The notes below the pieces were generated by a model, which was not told the origin of the DNA, ran no database searches, and saw nothing but the letters and a program-made list of their open reading frames with translations. Position numbers and translations under genes: made by a program. From Lepus europaeus (Eukaryota; Chordata; Mammalia; Lagomorpha; Leporidae), in contig NC_084830.1 in assembly GCF_033115175.1 (NCBI RefSeq), positions 44,399,409-44,463,408 on the forward strand: a DNA stretch of 64,000 nucleotides, read 5' to 3'. This document shows positions 47,180 to 57,393 of the stretch, piece by piece. Numbering within the stretch: the stretch's first letter is position 1; every line of letters begins with the position of its first letter.

Positions 47180-49599
47180 AAGAAAGCACTGGTGATCATC
47201 AAGAGAAGAGTTTCTCAAGAGTGGAAGCAACAGAGCCAGATGGTGGAGGTGAGAAAGGAAATGGATAGGAATAGAAGCTGGGGCCACTAACAGAGATGGC
47301 CTACCCTAGGCTCTCTCCGAGGAAAGGAGAGAATGAGCTGGTAGACCATGGGCCGAGAACAGCGAGTTCTTGGGCTCACTCCTGATACACTCATCTGTGT
47401 ATCAGATGCCAGTCCTTTTTAGGGGTTCCCTTGCCTTCCATTTCTCTGTACCTTTACCAAGCCACCTCACCCATGCTTTCAACTCCTGTTCCTAAATGGA
47501 TGACTCCTGTCGCTCGCCTTCCTCTGTACCCTGCATACCTTCATCTGTGCCCCACAGGCACATGGGTAACGTAGTTGCACCCTGAGAAGGGGCTCTGAGT
47601 ATTCCCTGTCTCTCCTGGTGGCACCACCAGCCACCCAGCACCAACCCAGCCAGAAGCTCAGAAGTCATCCTGCTGCATCCTCTCCCTCATCTCCACATCC
47701 AGCTGTCAAAGGAGAACTGTGGAGTCCAGCTCTTCGGCAACCTGTTCTGCCCTTCCTCCCTAGCCCCTCCCTTTGTATCTGGCCAGCACCATGGCTGTGA
47801 CTCAAATGGGCCTCGTGGCTCCTCCCACACTTCCAAGGTACTGCCAACATCACATTCTGACACAATGAATTGAGTCAGGACATCCCACGCCAGAGACAAA
47901 AGAATGACGCGCAAGCTCTCTGCGTGGTTTCACTCTGTCCTGTCCCTGCAGCTGCTTCTTTTGAGCCATGCTGACCTACATGTTTCCCACACAAGCTGGG
48001 CAGCTTTTGCCTCTCTGTCTTTGCTAGTACAGGTGCCTGCTCGTGGAAGTAGTTTCTACCCTTTGCCTTCCTTCCTTCTCACCATCCCTGACTCCCACCA
48101 CCACCTGCTGTCCAGCCTACAAGCAGGGTTCTTCCTTTGCACGACCCACAAGTCCCATCTTTGCATTCGTTCCTCCTTTCCTTGTCTCCTCACTGCCTGC
48201 TTTGTCCTAAGGCTGCAGTTGCCTCCATAGCTCTCTGTTCTCCCAGTCTGGGAAGCTGCTTGGCTAATGCAGAGGGAAAGATGGGTTCCAGGTGGGGAGG
48301 TGGGGAGCAGCTCCAGCCCAGCCACTGGTGGGCTAAGAGCATCCTCCATGGCGAGAAATAATGCAAACTCAACAGCAGGCCTGAAGCAACTGCATTGACC
48401 ATGGCCCCTCACTTCTCCCTAATCCACTCTCTCCTCTCTCTCCCCTTCTTCCTCTACCTTTTCCTTTGTCCACCCTCTTCTAACTTCCTTTCATTTTCCC
48501 ATCTTCCCCTTATTCCTCCTTGCTTCTTCCCATCCTTTCTTTTCCATGCACAGGAGTGTCCAGGCTCTGAGACACACCTGCCCCCTTTTCTTTCTCTGCA
48601 TCCGGGTCCCGGAGGCCCCCTGTGTGTCTCCGTTTCTCTGAGTGTGCCAGCACCTTGGCAGCAGGTGCCAGGCACCCATAACTGGGAGGGTGTGATGTTA
48701 ACAAAGGAAGTTGCAGGAGGGAAAAGTTGTTGCTTTTCAGATCCACGGGCTGTAATACCCTTGCCAGGTCCTTGGGTAGAAATGTTAAAATCCCCCTAAG
48801 GATAAGAGGTGGTCATAACCCCTGTGAGTGCAGTCTTCAACCGCCGTCCTCATTAGGAAGAGTGTTTGGTTTCCCTTTTAAGATGCTGAGCATCCTGGCT
48901 GTGACATCTCCCCAAGCATCACTCTACACCCTGCCGGAGGTGGTCACACCCACTTGATGAGAACCTAAGGACTAGGGCTTGCAAGCCAGCAGCCCCTCAG
49001 TGTCCCTCCTTGGCTCCCACTGCCTCTCGGTGAGATTGAGTGTGGGGTGGGTTGTGGGGGGGACATGGGGAGGGTCTGGCAGGCCTCCCAGGAGCACAGA
49101 CAGAAACTAGCAGAACTGGTCCCGGAGCCAAATGGCATTGACATGCTTTTCCTCTCTGCCTAATGAGGTTTCTTGGCAGAAATTTGGATTAGGTGTAGTT
49201 TCAAACTCAAAGGAGGCGCCCGCTGATGATTTTCAAACTCTATTCACTTGGAGCAGACAGCGGCCCAAGCCTGTCTCTGCTCTCATTGGCCCAGAAGCCA
49301 CCGTCCCTCGGGGGCTGGCTGCTGCAGACAGAAGAGAAACCAAGCAGGAGGTGGTTGGTAGGCAGACCTTCCGCTCTGCTTCACAATAAATGAGGCCTGT
49401 GCAGCTCCTCTCCCTGCTGTGATGAGCATGCAGGGGGACTTCCACTTCCCCTTTGAGGGGAAGAACTGGAGAGGGCTTTCAGGATTATTTAACTCAACCT
49501 CCCTCATTTTGCAGCACTGGAACGTGGGGACTCAGAGAGGCCAAGGGATGAGCCCACAAGTGCAGAGTGGACAGCAAAGCGGAACAGAGCGCAGTCAAC
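47180..49599. other. intergenic, no gene recognised
   Basis: Pyrimidine-rich, moderately GC-rich sequence. 47640-47720 (AGAAGTCATCCTGCTGCATC) is weakly L2-like. Several open frames of 70-130 codons occur on both strands but are low-complexity and share no family features. I see no exon. Confidence 0.5.
49495..49575 (-). repeat. MIR fragment, antisense
   Basis: CCTCCCTCATTTTGCAGCAC, GGGGACTCAGAGAGGCCAAG and GGATGAGCCCACAAG are antisense MIR. Confidence 0.6.
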
Positions 49600-51248
49600 T
49601 GGGCTTCCTGTTGCCTGCCTGTGGCCTTGGTTCCAGCAGACCCCAAGTCTGGGTTGAGCTAAGAACGGGCTCTGTGCCATCCCCCAGCAGTGTCCATGCC
49701 CAAACAGCCAGGACACTGGGTCACCCAGGATCCAGCTGACTGCCAGAAGCCCTGCTTCGGCAGCCAGGAGAGTAGCACTGGGACAGGGTGGAGCTGGCAC
49801 AGCAGGTCATGAGAGCTGCAGGATGGAGACCTTGCTGGGTACCCGGTGTCGCCAAGCAGATTAGTGATTCTAGATCCTGGCATAAAAAGGTCCCCACCCT
49901 TGCAAAGGATCAACCATGACTTTGCCCACCCATTCAATTGTCCCAAAGCTCAGCTTTTCCCGGGAGATCTGATCCCTAATTTCAAATGCCCTTGTTGTGT
50001 TTGCTACTCCATCGAGGTATAAGTCATCGTTTTCTGCTTAACCTGCATATCTCGAGGCCGGCGTCCTGACACTCCTAACTCCTGAGTGGAGGCACGAGGC
50101 AGGATGGCATTCAACAATGTTCTAAGCGAGCCTGCCTCCAGGCTTGCACAGTAGTGTGTTAATGAGTGTTCAAACCGATATCACAAATACAGGGTCTGCA
50201 ATTTTGAAAATTACAACTCTGTAACAAGTCATGCTGTTAAAATATACAGGAAACACCAGTTAAGCCTTCGAGTAGATAACACACAACCTGAACAGATTGC
50301 GCCAATTCCAAAGCACACAGCAAATCACTTTCTTTCCTTGAAATGAGGCAGGAACTAATAGGTAGTCCAATTATATGAGTGCTAACATAAGTAGAAAGAG
50401 CAGATCCAAATACCAAATGCCAGTTACCACCTTGTGAGCTACAAATCAGCTAGGCATGACAACACGCCCCTTCTCAGTCACAGGAAATATGGGGGTTTGG
50501 CGGAGAACAGCAAACTACAACCAGTAGGCATCTGTGCACTAGATGTGGGCCACTCCCCAATGCTTCACCCATAGACTGGGACAAAAGCTTGGCCCCCATA
50601 TTGGTCCCAATGGCATTGAAAAGAACAGACTTCAATTGTGGGAGGGAAGCAGCTTCAGAGCCAACGAGATGGAAATACGCTTCTCCTATGTCCTCCTCCA
50701 GGAAGTTGACAGGTCAGTCTGACAGCCTGGTGGCCAAAGATGTCACCGCCTACTTAGAGCCTCCGAGGACGCGGCACAAAATTAACCCGCTCTGAGTAGC
50801 TTCAGGAACCACAAGAAACTGTGCTGTGAGAGCTGTTCATCTAGCAAAGTCGGAGAGTCAGCAGACAGCACTCAAAGCCTCATCCCTCAGGGGCGACGCT
50901 GTGCGAATGGAAACTCCTTCCTTCCTGGGTTGCACGGTTCAGTCTCCATCTTTTGTGGGAATGAACTCCACTTCTCCAGCCAGCGGGGTCCTTCTCTCTC
51001 CCAGCTATTTGAAACTCAACATGAAGGGGACATCCCCTTGCTCAAAAGTGACTACAGGTCCTGGTGGATCAGGTACTATTTTATACAAGTATATATACAC
51101 AAACATACGTACAAGAGATGTTAAAAAGTCTCTAAAGCACTTTGGGATTCCCCCAATGAAAGGCACCAGATAAATGCAAGTCATTGCCAAAAAGAAACGT
51201 CAAGTTTTCCAGCTTTCACATCCACAAAGGCTAACCACCAGGGTCCCT

Positions 51249-51284
51249 CTTTTCTTTTCTTTTTTTTTTTTTTTTCTTTTTTTT
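51249..51284. repeat. T-rich tract (A-rich on KCNS2 strand)
   Basis: Nearly pure T with a few C interruptions, about 2.2 kb downstream of the KCNS2 stop. Confidence 0.95.
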
Positions 51285-52176
51285 GCGGCAAACCTGTTTG
51301 TTTCGGAAAATGCACACGAGAGCGACTGAGCTATTCTGCCTCCTTCCTTGTTCTACGTTGCACGAGCTTCATGGTGAGTGACCAGGGATCCCACGCTCAG
51401 CGACCCGACACCATCAGCCTTGGCAAACTGCGCAGTCCTCACGGCACTGCCATCACCTGCCTGCAGTACATCTGGGGATGAGTCTCTGAATGTTCTGCCT
51501 TCCAGGGCTGGAAACGTCAGCCAAAGCCAAGTGTTCCCCTGTGCAAATGCTGAAAAATCACCTTGTTCCTCTCACTCCCGCGTGGCTCGAAGTCCTCTCA
51601 CCTTGCCGGACGCTGTCAAGAAACAGATGCAGACACATCTGTACGCAGGCACTAGGAGGTGGCTGCCTCCCTGTCCCCAGGAGAGTCCAGTTTGCTAGAA
51701 GGACTTGAACAGGGGACTCCGGAGCCTGAGTGGCCGGTGCAGTCCTCCAACAGTCGCCCACGCCTATAGTAGCCATGACAACGACAGGTACACAAAACCC
51801 TCTGGGAAGATCCTCGCCTCACCCCATGAGGTATATATTATCCTCAACCAACTCAAACACAAAACGGACCTCTTAAGCAGAGGCCCAAGCCTTGGATAAA
51901 AAGCTGGCCTAATGCCACGCCCAGATCCCTGAAGTTGCCAGCCTTTCCGAAGACTGAGCGATAATGAAAGCTACAGCAGATTCCCTAGAAGAGGAGGAAA
52001 AGTGTCCTACATAGGGGCCCAGCTCCCCCTCTCCGGCTTCTGTGCTCTTTAACTGAAGAGGAGGAGCACACTGGAAAAGGAAACCATAGCCTCCCTCCAG
52101 CACAGGTTAGAAGTCTAAAGGTCTTTTAAACAGGCTTTGCCGGTAGTGGACAATTAGGACATTTTACCAAGAAGCC

Positions 52177-52208
52177 TTTTCTTTCTTTCTTTCTTTCTTT
52201 CTTTCTTT
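52177..52208. repeat. (TTTC)n microsatellite
   Basis: Eight TTTC units in the KCNS2 downstream flank. Confidence 0.95.
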
Positions 52209-53516
52209 GCTTTGTAACTCTTTCTTTCTCCTGGCTCTACCCATCCTCCCTTGACAAAAAGGGCACCTGGAATGGGCGTGGGAACCACAGTGCTTCCGTC
52301 CTGAGTAAAACACACCTCCTCTGTAAGAACAGACTTCCATGTCAACAGGGTTCCACGCCAAGGCAGGAACTCCAGGGCCTCAGATACACACTGTATCCTA
52401 GAAGCAAAATGATCCAAGCAAACTCTGCTTGGAAATCAAAGGTCTCTCGTTTTATGAGCTTTTAGAGCAGGCGAGAAAAGTTTTCTAGCTACTGCCCTTG
52501 CTAACAATCTAAGGACATTCACATCAGGGAGACACTGCAACAGTTAAACCTTTTTAGTTGAGAAAGACAACGCGACCTTAACCCTAAACATCTTAAAAAT
52601 GAATATTTCAAAAACATGCTAATACTTAAGACACAACAAACTTTGGTCAAATAGCCTAGACCAGGAACCTCAGCCAGAAATACAGGTCTCTATGGTCACC
52701 CTAGGAAAGATGGAGGCCAGACCATGAACGGAAGGGCTCACCGTGCACTAGCTTTAAGCAGACTAGGATTTGGTCTACGCTTAGCTTAGGCTCCTGTCCC
52801 TAAAGCATGTGTTCTTGGGGAAAATGTCAGTCTTCACAACATGTGTAATCGAGTAACATGAACAAGAAGAGCAACAGTACACATCACTCTAAACATGACT
52901 GGTGTACCCATGCAGGCTACAGATCATCCACAAAAACAACTCACGGACTTGCATAGACTAGGACATGGGCTTCACTTTGCATTCTCTTCGTTTTGGTTTT
53001 AAAACTAAGTGGAAGCAATGCGTGAAGAACTGAGATTTTGTTTTCACACTGCTATGAGCAAAATCTCATGATATCCTCACTGACCTCATAGATGTGTTTC
53101 CACTGGACACGCTGGTGGGGGCTTTTTGTACAGAACTCACAGGACAACCTCAGAAACAGGGGCACAAACAATTCACAGACAGTACCCGGCTATGAGCACT
53201 AAAATAGCATACACAGGAAACAGGGGAACCAGCATTCTGGGGACTCAGCTGGCAGAAAGGTGGACACTTGATGCCCACAATGCAAAGACCAGCGAGTGTC
53301 ACGTCACTGCAAGGTGCAAAGACATGGTGTCAGACACACCACCCTCTAAAAATGACTCTAAATGCTGTAAAAGCAACCTGGGGTGCACAGCCCATGCATC
53401 TCTCCCCACCGGGGCTGGACATACTCCTTGCGCCATAACCCTAAGGTGTCTGGACGGTGCCAGAGGCACAAGAGACAGCCCAGCAATTTGGAATTGAGGA
53501 CAACACGTCCTCCTGG

Positions 53517-54950
53517 CTAATGCAGGGAATCACTTAAACTTAGTTCGCTCGGCGAGCTCCTGCTCATGTTCGTCAGGCTCGCCATGAGGGACTTCACTTT
53601 ATGGGCATAGTAGTCCCTTAAGTTGACCGAAGGGACCTCCTTCATTCCATCTCCAAAGTCACAGCTGCGCATGGCACTCTCAAGTTGCTTTTGGCGCCGA
53701 TAAAAGTGGGAGAACTTATTGAAGATCAAGGTGATGGGCAGTACCACCACAAGGATACCTGCCAGGATGCAGGCAGAGGCAGTCAGCTTCCCGGCCGTGG
53801 TCCCGGGCACCACATCCCCATAGCCCACTGTGGTCATGCTGACGGTGGCCCACCACCAGCAGGCGGGGATGGTGGCCAGGCCCTCGTTCTCCTCTTTTTC
53901 AATGGTGTAGGCCACCACGGAGAAGATGGAAATCCCCACGGAGAGGTACAGCAAGAGCAGCCCTACTTCTTTGTAGCTGTATTTCAAGGTAGCTCCCAGG
54001 GAGCGGAGGCCAGTGGAGTGTCTGGCCAGCTTTAGGATGCGGAAGATCCTCATCAGCCTCAGGACCTGGGCCACCCTGCCCAGGTTGGCCAAGGTGGGCG
54101 TGCTCTCCACCACCAGGTTCACCACCAGAGTGATGTAGAAGGGGACGATGGACATGAGGTCGATAAGGTTCAGGGCGTTCTTGAAGAACTTGAGGAACTC
54201 GGGGGCCACAGCAAACCTGGCCACCAGCTCAAAGGTGAACCAGGCTATGCCAAAGTGCTCCACCGTCTCGAACCTGGGGTCCTCGCCAGGGTTGCCCTGG
54301 CTGTCGGGGATCTGGAAGTCAGGCAGGCTGTTGAGACACATGGTGATGATGGAGCCCAGTACCACCAGGATGGACAGGACGCTGAAGACCCGGCTCAGGA
54401 CCGAGTAGCCCGGGTTGTCCAGCGCCAGCCACAGCCGCCTGCGCAAGTCGCCCAGCGGCTGCCCGTCGAACTTGGAGGCGTCGTTGTAGAAGGCCAGGAT
54501 CTCATCAAAGGAGGATGTGGTGCTCTCCTGGTCGCTCTGCTCGTCCCACTGCTCCTGCTCCGGCTCCACTTTGCGGCCGTGGTAGCTGTAGCTGCAGCAG
54601 GAGTCGATGAAGAACTCGTTGATGCCCCAGTACTCAATCTCCTGGCTGAAGGAGAAGACGCACAGCTCGGCCATGACGTGCAGCTTGCCGGTGTGGTAGA
54701 AATGCAGCACATAGGGGAAGAGCTCGGGGTTGCGGTCGAAGTAGAACTCCCGCTGCACGTCGTCGTAGTCGTCGCACAGCTCCAGGATGGCCTCGCGCGA
54801 GTGGCAGAGCAGCAGGCGGCCCAGGCGCGTCTCCGGGAAGCGCAGCAGCGTGTGCGAGCGCAGGCGCCGCTTGAAGCCGCCCACGTTGACGCGGACCTCT
54901 CCATCCTCGAAGTTGGCCTCCGACTCGTCCCATAGGCTCTGGCCGGTCAT
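53517..54950 (-). CDS. KCNS2: KCNS2, potassium channel Kv9.2 (silent modulatory subunit)
   Basis: Complete 477-residue coding sequence in one exon, the usual length and structure for the gene. Kv9.2 does not conduct alone; it assembles with Kv2.1/Kv2.2 at the plasma membrane and changes their gating. Visible parts: cytoplasmic T1 domain at about residues 19-120 with the HX5CX20CC zinc motif intact (H91, C97, C118, C119); S1 about 185-206; S2 about 231-248; S3 about 257-280; S4 about 292-313 with R292, R298, R301, R304, K307 and R310; S5 about 328-350; pore loop 359-380 with filter TTVGYGD (373-379); S6 about 387-412. S6 carries PIT (405-407) in place of the PxP hinge of conducting Kv1-Kv4 channels, as expected for a silent subunit. 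I chose the ATG at 54948-54950 (MTGQSLWDE) because family similarity begins there and A is at -3. The frame stays open for 188 more codons upstream, but that sequence is CpG-island DNA without family similarity. No frameshift or stop is present. Confidence 0.97.
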   Translation of the reverse strand: MTGQSLWDESEANFEDGEVRVNVGGFKRRLRSHTLLRFPETRLGRLLLCHSREAILELCDDYDDVQREFYFDRNPELFPYVLHFYHTGKLHVMAELCVFSFSQEIEYWGINEFFIDSCCSYSYHGRKVEPEQEQWDEQSDQESTTSSFDEILAFYNDASKFDGQPLGDLRRRLWLALDNPGYSVLSRVFSVLSILVVLGSIITMCLNSLPDFQIPDSQGNPGEDPRFETVEHFGIAWFTFELVARFAVAPEFLKFFKNALNLIDLMSIVPFYITLVVNLVVESTPTLANLGRVAQVLRLMRIFRILKLARHSTGLRSLGATLKYSYKEVGLLLLYLSVGISIFSVVAYTIEKEENEGLATIPACWWWATVSMTTVGYGDVVPGTTAGKLTASACILAGILVVVLPITLIFNKFSHFYRRQKQLESAMRSCDFGDGMKEVPSVNLRDYYAHKVKSLMASLTNMSRSSPSELSLSDSLH

Positions 54951-54993
54951 GCTGCACGCGCCCGGCCGCACGCGCCGCGCGGGGGCGCTACAC

Positions 54994-55625
54994 CTGGGGG
55001 TGGTGGGAACCGCAGGGGCGTGAGCGCTCGGCGCCGCCCGCCCCAGCGCTCCCCCACCCCGTTCTCCCCACCCGTGTCCGTGTCCCTCGGGCGCTGAAGG
55101 GCACTGGGGCGGGGCCAGAGTCCTGTGGGGTTGGCCCCCTCCCCAGGAAGGGCAAGGCGAGTGTGGTCCCACCAGCACGGCTGCGCTACCACTCGGTCCC
55201 GGACCCCTCGGGGGTCCTGGCAATCGCCTTCGCGGGCCAGGGTCGCTGCCCGCGCCTCGGAGAGCCCGGGAGGGGCTGCAGGCTGACCTTGCCCGTGGGC
55301 AGGCGGAGGAGACGCCCCCGCCCGCTCGCCGCAGACAGGCGGGACCGCAGCTGAGATGCGCACCGGCAGGGCTGGGCCGAGATGGGGGGCGCGCAGCTTT
55401 GGAGAAGGGAGCTGATGGATTCAGCGCTCGAATCCTCACACCCGGGGAGGGGCAAGGGGGACGGCTCGGTGCCTCCCCGGTGTCCAGCCTCCACCACTGG
55501 AGCCCCTTCCCCATCGCACTCGGAATCCCCCCCGCCCTCCTGGCGCCGTGCCCCGGGGCCGCGTGCGCTGCGCCTTACCCAGCGGAGCTGCCCGGGCTCG
55601 CACGGCGCGTTTCGGGAGCGCTTAC
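54994..55625 (-). other. KCNS2: candidate KCNS2 5' UTR intron
   Basis: Bounded by the GTAAGC donor at 55625 and, on the minus strand, the acceptor TTCCCACCACCCCCAG whose AG lies at 54994-54995. The implied intron is about 632 bases, and 43 bases of 5' UTR then precede the ATG. Both sites are seen in sequence; their use is inferred. Confidence 0.5.
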
Positions 55626-56100
55626 CTGGAGGCACCGGCGCCCGCGGCCGAGGCCGGCGGGAAACTTCCCCGACCTGCTGGCGAGCATCGCGGCGGCCGC
55701 CGCTGCCGCCGGGCGCTGCGGGCGCGCGCGGGTGCGAGTGTGTGTGCGCCTGTGTGTGCGCCCGGCGGGCCGGCGGGCGGGGTCGGCTGAGCGTCTCCTC
55801 CGCTCCCGGGCCCCGCACGCCGCGGCCGCCGCCAGCAGTTGCGGGAGGCTCACAGGTGGCTGCGTGGCCCCGACTCTCGCTGAGCCCCCTCTCCAGATGC
55901 GCGCGCCCCTCACCCGCTGAGGGAGGCGGGAGCCCACGCCGCAGGCGCCTGCGGAGCCGGAGCGGGAGCGGAGCCGGTGCATCTGGGCGCGGGCCCTGAG
56001 CCGGGGCGCCGCGCGCTGGTGCTGAACGGACAGCTCCACGCGCCTCGGCGGGCGCGGCCGCAGCCCGGGACTCGCAAGATGCTGCCGCCGCCGCCGCCGC
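55626..56100 (-). other. KCNS2: candidate KCNS2 noncoding first exon
   Basis: On the minus strand, CCTCCAG|GTAAGC places a near-consensus splice donor with the exon ending at 55626. A second candidate donor (CTGG|GTAAGG) would end the exon at 55579. KCNS2 in mammals is known to have a noncoding first exon, so one of these probably marks its end. The upstream limit given here is a guess at the start-site zone. Confidence 0.5.
56018..56037. promoter_or_regulatory. REST/NRSF-like half-site pair in flipped arrangement
   Basis: GGTGCTGAA (56018-56026) is the exact reverse complement of the left RE1 half-site. One base later comes GGACAGCTCC (56028-56037), a one-mismatch right half-site. In a canonical RE1 both halves lie on the same strand; here the left half is inverted. 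It sits in the KCNS2 promoter CpG island. KCNS2 is a neuronal gene, a typical class of REST target. Function is inferred. Confidence 0.35.
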
Positions 56101-56107
56101 CGCCGCC
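56084..56107. repeat. (GCC)8 trinucleotide run
   Basis: Eight perfect GCC units (CGG on the KCNS2 strand) within the promoter or 5' UTR zone of KCNS2. Confidence 0.95.
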
Positions 56108-57311
56108 CTCTCTTCGCTCTCTTGCCGCGCGTCACCGCGACCCCTTGGCGCCCCCGGCTCGGCGTGGGGCCGACACCTTTCCCTACTCCCCACCCATCAC
56201 CCCCCCCCCTCGGTGACAGCTTTTATTGCTCCGCCAGTGACCTTTCCCCGCTGCTGTGTCTGGCGAGAACTGGACTGGAGAATCGGGGCGGCTTATCGTG
56301 TCTGGGGTAGAGCAAGATCGGGTAATCTCCAGGATTCCCTTTGTAGGGACCCGGAGAAAAGTTTCCCTAAGCCCAGAGGTGAGGTTGTTGGGGATGGGAA
56401 AGGCTGAGGTAGAGGTCAGTTTAGCCAGCCCGGGCGGCTGCGCAGGCTCCATCGGCGAGGAGCGAGTGGCAGGGCTGTTTGGGAGCTCAGGGTGGGCACG
56501 GTGTATGCACCTGCCACGTGCTGTGTGGGCTGCCGGGGACATGGAGCTCCGTGAGCGAGTGAGGTGTGCAGCCCGAGGACAGGAGGACTTTTCAGAGTTT
56601 GTGTGCTGCATTGGTAAAAATGGGTCTTGGACAGTTGGGGAGAATAGAGAGTGTATCTGTACAGGGAAATCTGGGATGTGGGGCAGTGCTGTGTGTATAA
56701 GGGGAAGGGAGTGCAGTGTGGTGTTCAGTGAGGCTGTGACAAGGTCAAGTGTGTGTAACAACCTGAGAGCTGAGTGCATGTCCCACAATGGGGACTGCGG
56801 AAAGGGAGCACCACACAGAAGTGCTCAGTATCTGCACGCCCATTCCCAAACAGATTTGTGGCCCAGATCTGAGCTCTTGGTCTCCTAGGAGAGCCCTTAA
56901 GAGCCTGCCTGCTGGGCTGAGCTGAGAAACGGACTAAGATAGGCTCTGGGAAGCCTCCTCCCTTTGACAGCTCAGCCTTCTGCATGGTCCCCGTTGGCAA
57001 AGGAGAGAGCACCATGAGGTATGTGGCAGACAGCTGGAGTCTACAGGTCTCGGCCAGAAGTCCAGGAAACCCCTTGCAAGGTGACTCTGGACTCCGGTGG
57101 TGTTTTGAATGCGATCCTGGCGGTGCTGTGCCAGCTGGAGAGGGGACTGTGCAGCTCTAGAGATCTGTAGGGCTCCTTGGAGGGCCTGGGGAGGATCTTT
57201 TATCCAGCCTGGCCCAGCCCTCCGACAGCCACTTGCCTCTGGGTATTTGTGTGTGTGCAGGTGCGCTGCCTGCTGAGAAGGCTGAGCCACTGCCCCTGCA
57301 GCCCTCTGTGA

Positions 57312-57391
<80 letters not shown>
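57312..57391. repeat. compound (GT)n(GA)n microsatellite
   Basis: GT run 57312-57334 passes directly into a GA run to 57391 with one GGGA interruption. It lies about 1.2 kb upstream of the KCNS2 CpG island. Confidence 0.97.

Positions 57392-57393
<2 letters not shown>

Larger units (their letters stand above)
49600..53516 (-). other. KCNS2: KCNS2 downstream flank and probable 3' UTR
   Basis: Starts at the KCNS2 stop codon and runs away from the gene. I saw no young SINE here and no convincing minus-strand AATAAA or ATTAAA, so the transcript end cannot be placed. There is a 36-base T-rich tract at 51249-51284 (A-rich on the KCNS2 strand) and a (TTTC)n tract at 52177-52208. Plus-strand open frames in this stretch are short and unsupported. 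Confidence 0.45.
54900..56215 (-). promoter_or_regulatory. KCNS2: CpG island / KCNS2 promoter and 5' UTR region
   Basis: This is the only long, strongly CpG-rich block in the window. It overlaps the KCNS2 start codon and extends about 1.25 kb upstream. It contains repeated GC-box-like GGGCGG/CCGCCC words, a (GCC)8 run, candidate 5' UTR splice sites and a REST-like half-site pair. The transcription start is not determinable from sequence; 55.9-56.2 kb is the likely zone. A minus-strand CAATAAAAGC at about 56217-56226 is a possible but weak TATA-like element. Confidence 0.85.

Noticed and set aside
54255..54935. 226-codon plus-strand open frame opposite KCNS2
   Set aside because: It is the antisense shadow of the KCNS2 coding sequence; its composition mirrors the codons of the real gene.
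55186..56193. 335-codon minus-strand open frame across the KCNS2 promoter island
   Set aside because: Rich in A, R, P and G from CpG-island composition, without domain features. It overlaps the promoter and candidate first exon in a different frame from KCNS2.
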